Of a stretch of 64,000 nt of DNA, positions 1 to 12,538 are shown piece after piece (position 1 is the first letter of the stretch; each line of letters opens with the position of its first letter). Below the pieces are notes generated by a model. It was given only the letters and a program-made list of their open reading frames with translations. It ran no database searches and was not told where the DNA came from. Made by a program: the position numbers and the translations under genes. This DNA comes from Lamellibrachia satsuma (lineage: Eukaryota > Annelida > Polychaeta > Sabellida > Siboglinidae), in assembly GCA_033239005.1 (NCBI GenBank), contig BSQZ01000006.1:1450001-1514000 (forward strand), given 5' to 3'.

Positions 1-66
1 CTACACACACACGCACACACTCACACACGCACACACACACGCACACGCACACGCACACGCACACGC

Positions 67-122
<56 letters not shown>
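1..122. repeat. (CA)n microsatellite with CG interruptions
   Basis: Alternating CA with scattered GCAC interruptions in the left part and a pure CA run in the right part. The tract runs off the left edge of the window. Confidence 0.95.
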
Positions 123-124
<2 letters not shown>

Positions 125-1570
125 CGTGTTATCTCACACAAACATGATCCTGCACAACTGTTAACGCACTCATGTGGACGTAATGTGACGATTTCGTTTA
201 CAACAAAGGATGAGGTAGTTCAAAAGGGATGCAGTAGGAGCCTGCCACCACATCTTCAAAAGTGTATGCTCAATGAATTATATCAACGTCAAAGTACACC
301 TGAAGTTATTATCGAAGTTAGCTACAGTTTATCTACGAATACTTGTCTTGTGTTTAATATATGTAGGCCCACGTACAGGTGATCTGCAAAAAAATTGGCA
401 TAAAGCGTATTCAAATCATTATCACAATTCGTAATATTATTTCTCAATACACATTTAAGTAAAGCACATCCATATGGTTTGTTTTACAGGCGCTGTTGTT
501 TTCACTTCGCGTTTAACCTCTTCGGTGTTGGAAGGCGTTGGGAGGTATACCTTACACTTTACACAATACAAGTGGAACGCCAGTCCTCTTACTAGTACTA
601 ATCTGTACACACGGGGAACTTCTATTCAGGCATATAAAACCGCTTACGCTACGTGGTAGGCGTATAATTGTACTAGACACTAACAGTGCCGTTGCCCCTA
701 CAACACACTCAACAGTTTTCACCAAAGTTCGGAAGTCATAAACATCTCCGCACATAATCCAGACGATCTAGAGGAGTGTAACATATTACTGTATTATTTG
801 GCGACCCATCATTGCTGTCCCGGGAGAGTCGCATACGGTTTCGAACAATATTTTAAATTTAATTTTGGATAGTATTAAACAAAACATACAACAAGAACTA
901 TTGACAACTTTTGCTCAGCGCAGCAATGTGTGGGCAACAGTTGCCTCTCACTAGTTAACGCGACCTCACATTCAAACTACATACAGACGAGGAGTTAATT
1001 TGTATTTAATCCTACACTGTCGGCTGTAGCCTGCCTCCCACAGTATCATTCATGAACTGGTGCTATTGTTGGTGAAGTATAGGTCCTACTGCTTCCAGCA
1101 AAGCCACATTCACGTAGCATTCATAAACAACTTGGCTTCCATTGGTATGGCACGTCTACGTCGCTTAACTGCCGTCAGCTCGCAGGGAATATCCACAGGG
1201 AAGGAGACCCATGGAAGAATTCCCTGACAACCCCGCTGTATCGGGAAGAGGTCTTGGTAGAACCTCCAACAGAAAAAAAACACCTAGCGACCATGCTGCC
1301 CAAGGAAGATATTCCAAGAACCCCACTATCTTTAGGAAGATACCCATGGAATCCCGTGGGGCTGGTTGTCATAGTATGACAATAAAGCAAATGTATTTTT
1401 TTTCAAAAAAACGTCAATGTTAATACTAGATGGTACAAATATACATAAATATAATACACCTACCAATATCTGGTATGGCAACGCAGCAGCCATCATTGTA
1501 AACATGAAAATTGTGATAGGAAGCACATGGTCCGTGATAAGGTCATACAAACGACACACTGTAAAAGTTA

Positions 1571-1573
<3 letters not shown>
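123..1573. other. Gene-free stretch, unique-looking sequence
   Basis: Only short open frames overlap here on both strands. None resembles a known domain or has a convincing splice context. No repeat structure is visible by eye apart from short A and T runs around 1393-1410. Confidence 0.5.
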
Positions 1574-1944
<371 letters not shown>

Positions 1945-2473
1945 TATAACACATTTTTTAACGATACAAACGACCAGACTGTGGACCTTTAAACAGTACG
2001 GTCGATGCGAGTGAGCGAGCTAGCCCACACACGCCTGGCAAAAGACGGCGGCCATTTCACGCATGAAAAACTCCACCACTACTCGCATAACAAAGGTGGC
2101 TTGAAAACATTAGAACGGTTGGACTTACAACCGGCCTGCACCTGCTAAAGACGTTTGTTGTGTTCGGAAGACTAGCATTTGTCGTTGGTAATGAAAAGTC
2201 AGCGATGTGTGACAGACACGCTTCAATGAACCAGCATGCAGCGGTCATTGTTAACATGTCGGCTTGGCTGTAGTTGCAAATATGCTAAGGAGTATCAACG
2301 ACATTGATCATTCAATTAATAATCCATATGGGCAAACATGGAGGAAGAATCAGATCCATGCCAAAAACAAGCAACTCGTAGATGTTGCTCGATCAGTGAG
2401 GCATACTGGACACGGCAAAGGCGATCTTTGATAGGGAGACGTCTTCTTGTGCCCAGGCAAAAATCGATATGCC

Positions 2474-3064
2474 AGGTTACAGAAGAAAACATCTAAGCAT
2501 TTAGCCAAAGGGGCATGTCCCATTGCCCCTCCCCCTAAATACGTCACCGAACACCAGTCTACCCTCTGTCTACGGAGAAACGAATAATCCCGTGTATTTA
2601 TAAGTCGACCTTTTCATGAGACAAAACAGATGAATATACTCCGGTTTCGACTGGACATTCCTAATGTGCTAAGCACACATCGGCGTCTCGTTTACCCAGG
2701 ATATTATCTTACGAGCACCAGCCGAACGTTGTTGGACTAATGTGGTTAACTTTAGAGCATGCAGTTGACTCACGAATTATGTTGTTAAGCGTCGATGTGA
2801 AACACTACAAAGAAGTATTACCCTTAACACCATGCAATATATTCACGAAACATTACAAAGAAGTATCACCCTTAACTCATTTCAATATATTCACGAAACA
2901 CTACAAAGATGTACAAAGAAGTATCACCCTTAACCCATTTCAATATATTCACGAAACACTACAAAGAAGTATCACCCTTAACACATTTCAATATATTCAC
3001 GAAACACTACAAAGAAGTATCACCCTTAACACCATTCAATATATTCACGAAATAATTGTTAGTT
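2474..3064 (+). mobile_element. 591-bp insertion with 15-bp target-site duplications and minisatellite 3' part (copy A)
   Basis: The perfect 15-mer AAAAATCGATATGCC occurs at 2459-2473 and again at 3065-3079, immediately flanking this block. The block is highly similar to 6206-6731, and both copies end in the same AATAATTGTTAGTT. The left part (to about 2548) corresponds to the right half of the hAT-like element at 5153-6284. The middle is about 250 bp of unrelated sequence and the right part is a ~48-bp tandem repeat. A 15-bp duplication with a shared 3' end and a ragged 5' end suggests target-primed reverse transcription. No coding capacity is seen, so it would be non-autonomous. Confidence 0.75.
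2801..3050 (+). repeat. ~48-bp minisatellite inside copy A
   Basis: About five imperfect units carry CACTACAAAGAAGTATCACC followed by CTTAACACATTTCAATATAT and TTCACGAAA. One unit has an internal short duplication (AAAGATGTAC). A second array of the same unit lies at about 6535-6715. Confidence 0.9.
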
Positions 3065-3079
3065 AAAAATCGATATGCC

Positions 3080-5144
3080 TCTAGAGATTTGGTATGCTTA
3101 ACTGACCTCAACTATCGAGCACAGTGAACTATTAAACTCGTTGACATATGCGAGTAATCTTTATCTTCGAATACAAATGCATGATTTATTCTTTCCTTCC
3201 CAGTGTCTATATTGGCTGATTCTACTTAATCACCTCTTTGTAAATTTTCACGAGTCTGTATAGTTTTCAGTGTTTTTGTAAACGCCTGTACCCTGTCTGG
3301 TATGTCGTGTTAAAAAGGAATTATAATTAATAAGTAATCTACTCGCTATGAAAGACATAAATTAAGCAAAAATCCACATTTGGCAGCACAAGTTCCTCTT
3401 TGCCCCCGCCCGCCCCCCCCCCCCACATCGGACTTTTACTGGGCAATGCGTTGCTAAATGCAAGAGGAAGAGAGGCATAAGTTGTTCTTACGAAGTAACG
3501 ATTGACACAAACACGCAATTGATGGGAACGGAATTAATTCTTCGTCTTTTTCTTCTTCACTGTAAAGAGCTCTTGCGAGCGTATTTAGCCCTATCACACA
3601 ATCACGTGAATGGCATTTAGCCCTATCACACAATGACATGAATGGCATTTAGCCCTATCATACAATCATCTGAATGACATTTGACATCTTAAACAGGCCA
3701 ATATAATTAACATATATTTGTCTTCTCCTGCTGTACTGTGTAATGTCGACTGTGTAATGTTGTTTGTATTCTGCTGCATGGCGATGTTACTAGGTCTGAC
3801 TCCACTTCCGCACGTCGTTCTACATCGAGTGGGTGCGGCCTTAAATATAGGTCGGCACGTCGTAAAGCTTGGGTACACGAAGCACACACCCGAATTAAAA
3901 CCATGACGAGTAAGTCAGGGTATTGTGATAAATCACTGTTAAGTAGGACAAAGATAACACTACTTGATACAACAGCACACATGGTGATAAAGTATGTTAT
4001 ATCACGGCGTATTTATTGGGGGGATTTGGCCCATGCCCATACTTGTATTACACCCCCCATATGTAACCTGTTACGCCGCTACAGGTTACATATGGTAAAC
4101 TAATGGGTGACTAAGTTTACACCCCTCTGGCCTCCAACTTTGCGAGACCCTGACCACCATAAACGACGTCAAGTCTCAAGTCTCAAGTGGTTATACTACA
4201 AACAGCCCAAACTTGGGCTAACGCAGGAGTTTGTGGTGGACTGTGCGCATGCGCTGTGGGTGGTACATTTGACTAAAAGACTAGTATCTTTAATGTTGCT
4301 GAAATGGTTTTGTCTGATAGTTTTATTTATTTTATGTATAGGATGTCAACTGTGGAGTCACATACCATCACCATGGATAAGTTTACGCTGAGCACTGTGT
4401 TTTAAAGACAGTTTAGGTGAGGAGGTGTGGTGAAAGGGAGTTCCATGATGGCTTCTTGAAATGATTTTGGGTTTTTTATGTTGGTAATTTTTGGTGGAAT
4501 CATATTCCATATGCAAATGGCTCGGGGATAAAATCAAAAGATCATTGCATTTATACGACACCTGGGGGCTACGTATTGTCCACGGGTTCGAGAGCGGGTT
4601 AGTAGGCCTGGGGGGGGAGTGATCTCAATAATGTTATTTATAATTTTGTGGAAGGTTGTGACCAGTCACAATTAAAGGCAGTCAGAATTTTTTTTATCGT
4701 AAAAGCATATTATAGTATCAACTATATGTATTCTAACATATTGACCGCCGAAATGTGTTTTAATGAACCACGATGTTTAAATATAATTTGACCGTTATAT
4801 GTTTATGAATATCAACCTTGCCGTTCAGTAGGCACGGCTGTTGACATTTTCCAATACCTGTGGATACAGTTGATCGGGATCAGACGTTCACGGGATCACG
4901 TGAGAATTAACATATATCATATTCGCCCCGAAACATTTAAATTAAACACATAACAGTCAAAGTATAATTTTAATGTGGTTCGGTGAAGCACATTTGGGCG
5001 TTCAAGATGTTAGAACGTGTAGCCTACTTTATACTACATATATAATATACTTTATAACATACTTAGCATGACTTTACGATGAAAAAGACCAGACTCTGTA
5101 CCTCTAATGCGAAATACAGGATCGTGTAGCTGACTATTCCAGAG
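3080..5144. other. Gene-free stretch with small repeats
   Basis: No gene is recognised. Contents: a C-run at about 3412-3424; about 2.7 units of a 33-bp repeat (core TTTAGCCCTATCACACAAT) at about 3586-3680; and a hAT-like fragment with a perfect 14-bp palindrome at about 4010-4170. The rest appears to be unique AT-rich DNA. Confidence 0.5.
4010..4170 (-). mobile_element. hAT-like non-autonomous fragment
   Basis: The core TATGTAACCTGTTACGCCGC followed by GGTAAACTAATGGGTGACTA is the reverse complement of the interior of the 5153-6284 element, and also matches 35080-35225. Within it, CCATATGTAACCTG (4057-4070) and its exact complement (4082-4095) form a 14-bp stem with an 11-nt loop. Terminal inverted repeats were not found for this copy. 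Confidence 0.55.
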
Positions 5145-5152
5145 AACATCAG

Positions 5153-6284
5153 CAGTGGCGTATTTAGAATTTTGCAAGGGGGTAGCAAATGGGGGCAAAG
5201 GGGCAAGGGAAGACAAGATTTAACAAGATTTAACAAGATTTGCCATCCAAGCCAAAGGCCCAGATGGCAAGTGGACAAGGAAGCCATTGGCTTATCGAGA
5301 GTCCAACAATGTTCACCTACTTATAACCCGCCCTCCTGATATATGTGTCAACCTTGTTTTTAAACATATTCACGATGCTAGCAGTTACACAATCTGTAGA
5401 CAATTTGTTCCATTCATTTATTGTCCTCTGTGAGAACGAGTGCTTCCTGATGTCCAATCTACATTGATCCTTTACTAATTTTACCTCATGTCCTCTAGTT
5501 CTGCTATCCTTCTTGAGTGAGAAAAACATATTTCTATCAATATTTTCATACCCATTCAATATCTTAAAAACTTCAATCTGATCTCCTCTTAACCTCCTTG
5601 TCTCTAGAGTTGTTAAACCACATTCTTTCAGGCGTTCTTCATAACTAAGGTCTCTAAGTTCTGGAATCATTTTAGTTGCTCTCCTTTGTATGCGTTCAAG
5701 CGTATCTATATCCTTCTTACGATATGGTCTCCATGCTTGTATACAGTATTCTAAATGAGGTCTAACTATTGCTTTATAAAGAGGTATAATTAACTTTTTT
5801 CCCTTGTATGTTATGCTTCTTCTAATCAATCCAAGAATTTTATTGCCCTTTGAAGCTGCAACACCACATTGCTCTGAAACTTTCATATCAGCGCTTATTG
5901 TAACTCCTAAGTCCTTTTCTTTTACAGTAGTACCCAGAACAGTATCTCCCATTTTATAGTTTACATTCAAGTTCCCATGTCCTGTATGTAGGCATTTACA
6001 TTTCCCAAAATTGAATAGCATCTGCCATTTCTCAGACCATTTCACTAATCTGACTAGATCGTTTTGTAAATGTTGTTTATCACCATCAGTATTAACCTTT
6101 CTAAACAGTTTTGTGTCGTCCGCAAATTTCAAGGGGCAAGTGAGCGTCAAAGGGGGCCCATCCTATTTACCCGTTGGTTTACCATGCTACCATGTAGCGG
6201 CGCAACAGGTTACATACGGAAAACATCTAAGCATTTAGCCAAAGGGGGCATGTCCCATTGCCCCTCCCCCTAAATACGTCACCG
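5153..6284. mobile_element. Non-autonomous hAT transposon interrupted by a LINE
   Basis: The left end starts CAGTGGCGTATTTAG and the right end finishes CTAAATACGTCACCG, an inverted repeat with two mismatches in 15. The CAGTGGCG start is typical of hAT elements. Flanking 8-mers are AACATCAG (5145-5152) and AACACCAG (6285-6292), matching 7 of 8, which is the hAT target-site length. G-rich subterminal sequence appears inside both ends. Without the nested LINE (5208-6130) and its duplication, the element is only about 200 bp and encodes nothing. Confidence 0.75.
5208..6130 (-). mobile_element. 5'-truncated CR1/L2-like LINE nested in the hAT element
   Basis: The minus strand encodes the last ~270 residues of a non-LTR reverse transcriptase (about 6130 down to 5317). 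It starts right at the catalytic FADDTKLF box and continues through RPHLEYCIQAWRPYRKKDI and the LRDLSYEERLKECGL thumb/C-terminal motifs to a stop. The short 3' UTR ends in repeats of the AATCTTGTTA type. The 10-mer AAGGGGCAAG flanks it at 5198-5207 and 6131-6140, so the insertion is complete and 5'-truncated. The reading frame is intact, so the copy looks young. Confidence 0.88.
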
Positions 6285-6731
6285 AACACCAGTCTACCCT
6301 CTGTCTACGGAGAAACGAACAATCCCGTGTATTTATAAGTCGACCTTTTCATGAGACAAAACAGATGAATATACTCCGGTTTCGACTGGACATTCCTAAT
6401 GTGCTAAGCACACATCGGCGTCTCGTTTACCCAGGATATTATCTTACGAGCACCAGCCGAACGTTGTTGAACTAATGTGGTTAACTTTAGAACATGCAGT
6501 TGACTCACGAATTATATTGTTAAGTGTCGATGTGAAACACTACAAAGAAGTATTACCCTTAACACCATACAATATATTCACAAAGAAGTATCACCCTTAA
6601 CACATTTCAGTATATTCACGAAACATTACAAAGACGTATCACCCTTAATTCATTTCAATATATTCACGAAACACTACAAAGAAGTATCACCCTTAACACA
6701 TTTCAATATATTCACGAAATAATTGTTAGTT
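6206..6731 (+). mobile_element. Minisatellite-tailed repeat, copy B
   Basis: Near-identical to copy A (2474-3064) from AGGTTACA to the shared end TTGTTAGTT. It includes the right half of the hAT-like element (to 6284), ~250 bp of unique family sequence and about four units of the ~48-bp minisatellite. No direct repeat matching the right flank was found on the left, so the true left boundary of this copy is unknown and may lie left of the hAT element. Confidence 0.75.
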
Positions 6732-8621
6732 CAAATTCGAGATATTCACCTTATGTAACACTGATTCCAGATTAACGAAATTATTTTTTGGACTGTATGT
6801 CTGTATGCTTTACCATATGAAAATAAAATGACAATTTCCGTTATACACATCCTTGTAAGATACTATTAATGCACATTACCATTCTTATAAAAATTTAACA
6901 CAATTGTTATTGAACCTAAAATTACTTTATTTAGTTGTCTACATTTTAACTTCATTGGCGCATAATTATTTCCATTCATATGTAGGCGTGCGACACCAGC
7001 ACGCATGAATAGCAATTCGAAAACAAAGCGGAGCCGGTGTATCGATATCAGCGTGTGACCTAGCGATTATCCCATGTTATTGGCAGGTTAGTTTAGTCCG
7101 GGCGTCGCGCGAAGTCGACACACAGTAATCAAAGTTCGTCAGTATTCAGAATTAATAACATTATTCATAGATTTGTATTGGCGTCTTTTGACTCTTTTGA
7201 TATGTGATTCTGCTCTACCACAGTACCCGTTATTAAATGTTGATATATTAAGTTGACATTTTATGTCAATCATATTATGATGCGATTCTTACCCGTCTTG
7301 TTTGCAACCGAAGGTTGGAGACTACCACTTCTGGGATGGAAATGCTACAACTATTACCCAATAACAGCAACGCTTTCAGAGACAATCGGACGGAGGCGAG
7401 CCCAATTTACTGTTCATAACAGCGGGTTACTTGGCAACTAAAGCAAGCAGAGAAGACAAGGGACGTCATACTTAACCTATCCAGGTCATACTTAACCTAT
7501 ACAGGTCATACTTAACCTATCTAGGCCTACTTGCGTCTGAATTGGAGACAACAGTTACTGAACTTGAAAACGTTCACACACCAACGGAGAAGTGTGGTGA
7601 ACAACTCTCATATGACCCGTTCTCTTCAGGAAGAAGAAGAAGAGAAAGAAGAACAACAAAGATGCTTAACGTAATTACGCGGGAAATATTTGATACTTCC
7701 ATAACGACGCACAGCAATATTTCTCCAGCAAATATGCATGTGATTTTAAAGTGAATCACTGCCTGTCGTGTCCACCGAACGCATTGTTCTGTCAACTGAA
7801 ATTAACGTCTATATATTTGTCGGACTTACGTGTGCATGTATGCCCTATTATAAACAGTTCACAATCCGTGGTTGGATCTCTGTTTTCTGAGTTGTTTTCA
7901 AGTTTTCGGCACGTCTTTTTGCCGCTGAACTGTTAGATTCAAACGTTATTTACTGTGTTTAAACATTAATCAGTACTCCGAGCGATTATATTAAAACTTA
8001 CCTCGATTTTTATGTATCTATTAATTCTTTGTATAAGCAACTCTCGGCGGCTCGAGTATCTAGCCGTTTCCCATCTTGCTTAACGTTGATATCCTTTAGA
8101 GGTCGCTGGTGACGCAACCGAAATGCAACAGCGCCGTCGTTCGACGTAACCTCTGACGTAAAACGGAGACGTTTTCTAATTAGCATAGCGTTGGATCAGC
8201 TCGCGTACATTTGCACTTACATTTTATGCTCCGTTGGCGTAATTCCTGTTCATTCGAACACTAACCACTACGCTACTGCGCTTCACCACACAGTTTAAGG
8301 TGGCTTTGTTTGTTTGGACTTTTTAATATTAAAATACGTTTAACATATTTAACCGAATGATGTTGATGTATTCCAATATAAAAATTGTGAACGCTTGGAC
8401 CTCTTCGTCAAAGGACACGGATCAAGTGACAACAATAAACCAGCTCAAGTGCCGCCTCGGAAGAGAGTGGCGAGATCGTCCAGACGGTACAAATATACCA
8501 GACAGTTTACAAACCAGACAAACCGAGCTTAGACAAGAATAACATATCAACAGCGAAACCTATAAATGAAAACATTGATCTCAACACTCAAGAAGGTTGT
8601 GCAAATATTGACCCTGTTTAA

Positions 8622-8624
<3 letters not shown>
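6732..8624. other. Gene-free stretch
   Basis: No recognisable exon or domain. Contents: three perfect-core 20-bp repeats at 7465-7524 and, around 8247-8290, a minus-strand tRNA-like A-box stretch (GCGTAGTGGTTAG) resembling the heads of the SINEs at 38.0 and 53.3 kb. The remainder looks unique. Confidence 0.45.
7465..7524 (+). repeat. 20-bp tandem repeat, 3 units
   Basis: GTCATACTTAACCTAT is repeated three times, each followed by a variable 4-mer (CCAG, ACAG, CTAG). Confidence 0.9.
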
Positions 8625-8651
<27 letters not shown>

Positions 8652-8656
<5 letters not shown>

Positions 8657-9997
8657 CCCTGCGCGGGCCTAGAATTTGATCCCAAGCCCGGCCCGCAATT
8701 AGCAATTAGAGTCCAGGCCCGCAATAATTTTTCAAGCCCGGCCCGGCCCAGGCCCGCAAACTAGAATTTAGGCCCAGGCCCGGCCCAGGCCCGACCCAGA
8801 CCGTGAATGTTTGGCCCAGGCCCGGCCCGCAAGTTTCAGGCCCAGGCCCGGCCCATACCCGCGGGCCAAAGATGGGTAAGCCCGCGGCCCGCAAGCCCGC
8901 GGCCCGCTAAGTTTAGAGAAACCTATAATCTTATAACAAAGACGAAAAACAAATAAACTGTAAAACAGACTCATTGTTTTATTAAATAAAAAAACATATA
9001 TACATATATCGGATGGGGCATAATATCCTTAGCTCTTAGTGGAGTATTACTCTTATGCTGATGTCCATAGTGTGCTGGATGAGTTATAAAAATCCAGCAC
9101 CACCAACTTCTTCAAACTTACGAATATCCTGAAGAAAAATAAAGAAATACTTCTTAGTGTCATTACTATTAAATATGATAAAATTTGTTATATTTGGCTT
9201 TAACGTATTGGCTTATGGTTAGGGTAGGAGATTTGTTTATCTAACCCTGACTTAACCCATATGCAAGCCATAACCCCAATTTATATTGTTAATTGAATTA
9301 GTTCAACTAAGTTATTATAATTTAATATGATATTTCAATTAAATGTTACCCACTGGCACTGGCACCCAGTGGCATTTCCAGCAGGCCTGCAGTCACTAGC
9401 CTGAGACAGACAGGTTCAGACATGTGTGAATTAGTACAAGTGTGAATGAATTAAGACTGGGGAGAAATACCAGTTACCAACTGGGTTGGATACTGGGTAA
9501 TGGGCTAGTGGCCCAGTGGGCACTTGGCAGTGGGCAGGTCATTCAGGTGGGCAATGTTTGGAGGGAAGACATAGACAATAGAATGTCCACTGGTAGGGTC
9601 AAAGGGTGATAAGTTGATGGTTAATCATGGCTTGATTGCCTCTGCAAATATTTCTAAAGTAAACATTTGGGGCTGGCTACTTCCAGCCAAGTGAACTTAT
9701 GGGTGCCATTAGATTCCATGCAAGGTCTCAATTTGCAACAGTATAATACTAAAAAAATAATTTTAAGCATTCATTAACCGGAATTACAATTTATAATCAG
9801 TTTTTATTAAAAAAAATAAAGTCATAATCGGTGTTTTGTATGAATATTTTTATTATTGTGTTGTTGTGTTTAAATTGTTTTCAGCCCAGGCCCGGCCCGG
9901 GCCCGCAGTATGTAGGCCCAGGCATGGCCCGCCCCGCCCCGCGAAATTATGTAGAGGCCGGGCCGGGCTTGGACCCAAAGCCCGGCCGCGCAGGTCA

Positions 9998-10000
<3 letters not shown>
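8652..10000. mobile_element. Non-autonomous hAT-like transposon with GC-rich subterminal repeats
   Basis: The left end reads TAGTGCCCTGCGCGG and the reverse complement of the right end reads TAGTGACCTGCGCGG. Inside both ends are many copies of GGCCCAGGCCCGGCCC-type sequence (8654-8910 and 9883-9990), a subterminal pattern seen in hAT elements. The interior is AT-rich with no transposase. It sits in a TA tract, so any 8-bp TATATATA duplication cannot be distinguished from the tract. The alternative is a chance pair of GC-rich repeats, but the inverted 15-bp ends argue against that. Confidence 0.7.
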
Positions 10001-10033
<33 letters not shown>

Positions 10034-10037
10034 CACC

Positions 10038-10128
<91 letters not shown>
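10001..10128. repeat. (TA)n microsatellite
   Basis: TA runs at 10001-10031 and 10043-10128, split by TTGCACCTTCTG. The first run continues the tract into which the hAT-like element inserted (8625-8651 on its left side). Confidence 0.95.
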
Positions 10129-10129
<1 letters not shown>

Positions 10130-11601
10130 CCTACTTATAGATCGTTAATGCATTGGTGGCCATGTTAACGTTTTGTCTCAATAAGAAAACTGGACTATAA
10201 AAAATTCTGAAAAAGTTCAGTCACCGCCATCTTGCCACTAATATTCTGGGCAGGTTTCTTCAAAATCACATACCTCCAGCTCTTTTAATCATGTCGCAGT
10301 GTTTTGACCGGTGGGCATATTCAACTTTGTTGTTGTAAAACGATGTTTTTATTTTATGATCCACAATGATTAACACTAAGGGATAGGATCCCCTTGTTCT
10401 CAGCGTGATCAAGTCAAATTCAAATGAAATACGTATACGGTTATCGATGAGCGGCCGCGTAAAAACAAAAGAAGAGATTTGAAACGGAGGAAGGATGGCG
10501 CAATTTATATTAACAGTTAACAACGCCTTCGCGTTTTTATAAGCCAATTATACAATATTAAGTTTGAATACATTTATAAACAAAATCTTCAATGCAAACG
10601 CGTCCAAAATCCCAAGATCCGATTATTTAGCCTTCATCACAGACTAATAGTAAAATGGCGTAATGAATTTGGTGTTCTCCAGTTATCTTCATGAAATAAG
10701 TGATTGGTGAAAGACTCATGGACGGTTGACTGATGATTGGGCAAGCACAATATCAATGTATACTAGTGGGACTCACTTCAAAATGTGCTTAACACATTTG
10801 AAACATTAGCACCTGTTATCCAGCCAAAGTGTCAATACATTTTATTTTCATGGCACCAGTATGGCTTTTAGCGAGCAAGTCAGTTAAGTCCAAGAATATT
10901 AGACATGTTCTCAAGGGAGAGGTGGGTTCCTTGAAGTCGCGTACATATCTTATAAACCATTGGTAAAGGAAAATTTTAACTGTCGTGAATGGCCTACTTC
11001 GGATGAGCTAATGGTCACCCATAGCAATCCACGTTGAGGGATCGATGAAATGGCATAAGATAAATAAAATAGCAGATTGCACTATCGATAAGTGGTCAGA
11101 CACTTCATAGGTTTTGCTTCATCCTGACAAACGCGAAGTGTGAGAATTAGGGACTGACACCCCAAGACTACTTTATAATTCCAAGGCTACCAAGCAGCAA
11201 CAGTTGGATCTACAAGTGAGCGAATCCAAGATCGCTCGGAACCACGAATCACCACCTGTAATCAATGGACAGTTGCTAAGGCATTATCAGATACTGCATC
11301 TAGAGACAGGGACCGCGGTAACGTGGCATTTAAGTTTGGTAAGATCTATTCTTAAATATGGTGTTCCTTTGTGCAATTCCATTGACGGAATGCAGGTAGT
11401 TGTCTGATGTATTCAGATAAGATCAAACGCGCAATGTATGCCTGATTATCCAAATAATTGATCTGACGCGTTATATCTCCCAACTACAGGCGAGACATAA
11501 CCTAGATTTGTTACTTGGTTGAAATCCGTATTTTTGACATGATATACTGTATAAAGCTGTATATATCCGTAACATTTTTTATTGGTTAACCGGTCTGAAG
11601 G
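10129..11601. other. Gene-free stretch, nothing recognised
   Basis: No domain-bearing frame, RNA gene or repeat array was seen. A minus-strand open frame at 10266-10547 (93 codons) shows no known motif and no convincing splice sites. Confidence 0.4.
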
Positions 11602-11730
11602 ATTCATATTCATATTCATATTCATATTCATATTCATATTCATATTCATATTCATATTCATATTCATATTCATATTCATATTCATATTCATATTCATATT
11701 CATATTCATATTCATATTCATATTCATATT
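11602..11730. repeat. (TTCATA)n hexanucleotide microsatellite
   Basis: About 21 uninterrupted copies of ATTCAT. The Phe-Ile and Asn-Met repetitive frames across it are by-products of the repeat. Confidence 0.95.
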
Positions 11731-12473
11731 CCGATGGAGTGGCGCCAGGCTACGAAATATACCTACATAAAACAACATCCGTTAGGTTCTGTTGGAAATC
11801 TGTCTGGCATCAAACGTATTTAAAAAAAATATAGGATATATTTTCTCTTCGACCGCTGTAAGTTTGCCATTCGATTAACATAAGAACATATTTATTTTCT
11901 CACGATTTTTTTTAATTGAAGCTAGTCAGTATTAAAACTGGGTGGGGTGTATGCCTCCCAAAGCTCCAAAAATCCGAATTGAATACGGGAATCCATAGAA
12001 TATAGCAGATATGAACTAGCTGAGAAAAATACGTCAGCTATGAATTAGATCAACATTTGAGGTGTTTATCTTTTATATTTATTTTTATAATAGTTTCTAT
12101 CAAAAGTTTTCAAAACTAATCTATTAATAAGGCCTTTTTAATAGCACACGGTTGCAATAACGCCGTTTTTATCTATTTTATTATAATTTAATATATGTTA
12201 ATATTTGTTTTAATAATAATAACAATAATAATAATAATAGTAATTACATATTTTGAAGGGGGTTTCAGTTATAGATGAGGAGCATGTAGGATTTCACAGG
12301 GATATACTGTATACTATACCAAAGATATCTGTTTTGTATTCTCTTGTTGATTATTACCTTTAATAGAGGTCTCCGGTGGGAGGATCTCATTCGTTTTAAT
12401 TCGTTATCTTGATACCTCTACTTATACAATAAAGATAATCTGCCTGGACATGTTAAGTTAGTTTGGGCATTGG

Positions 12474-12538
<65 letters not shown>

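Noticed and set aside
2801..3050. Regular ~48-bp repeats considered as a CRISPR array
   Set aside because: Units are contiguous tandem repeats without unique spacers, inside a eukaryotic mobile element.
7542..7754. Frame with RRRRERRTTK
   Set aside because: Starts from a non-ATG codon, AAG-rich stretch by composition, no homologue recognised, no splice sites in phase.
11446..11778. Open frames of repeated Asn-Met or Phe-Ile
   Set aside because: Product of the TTCATA hexamer array.
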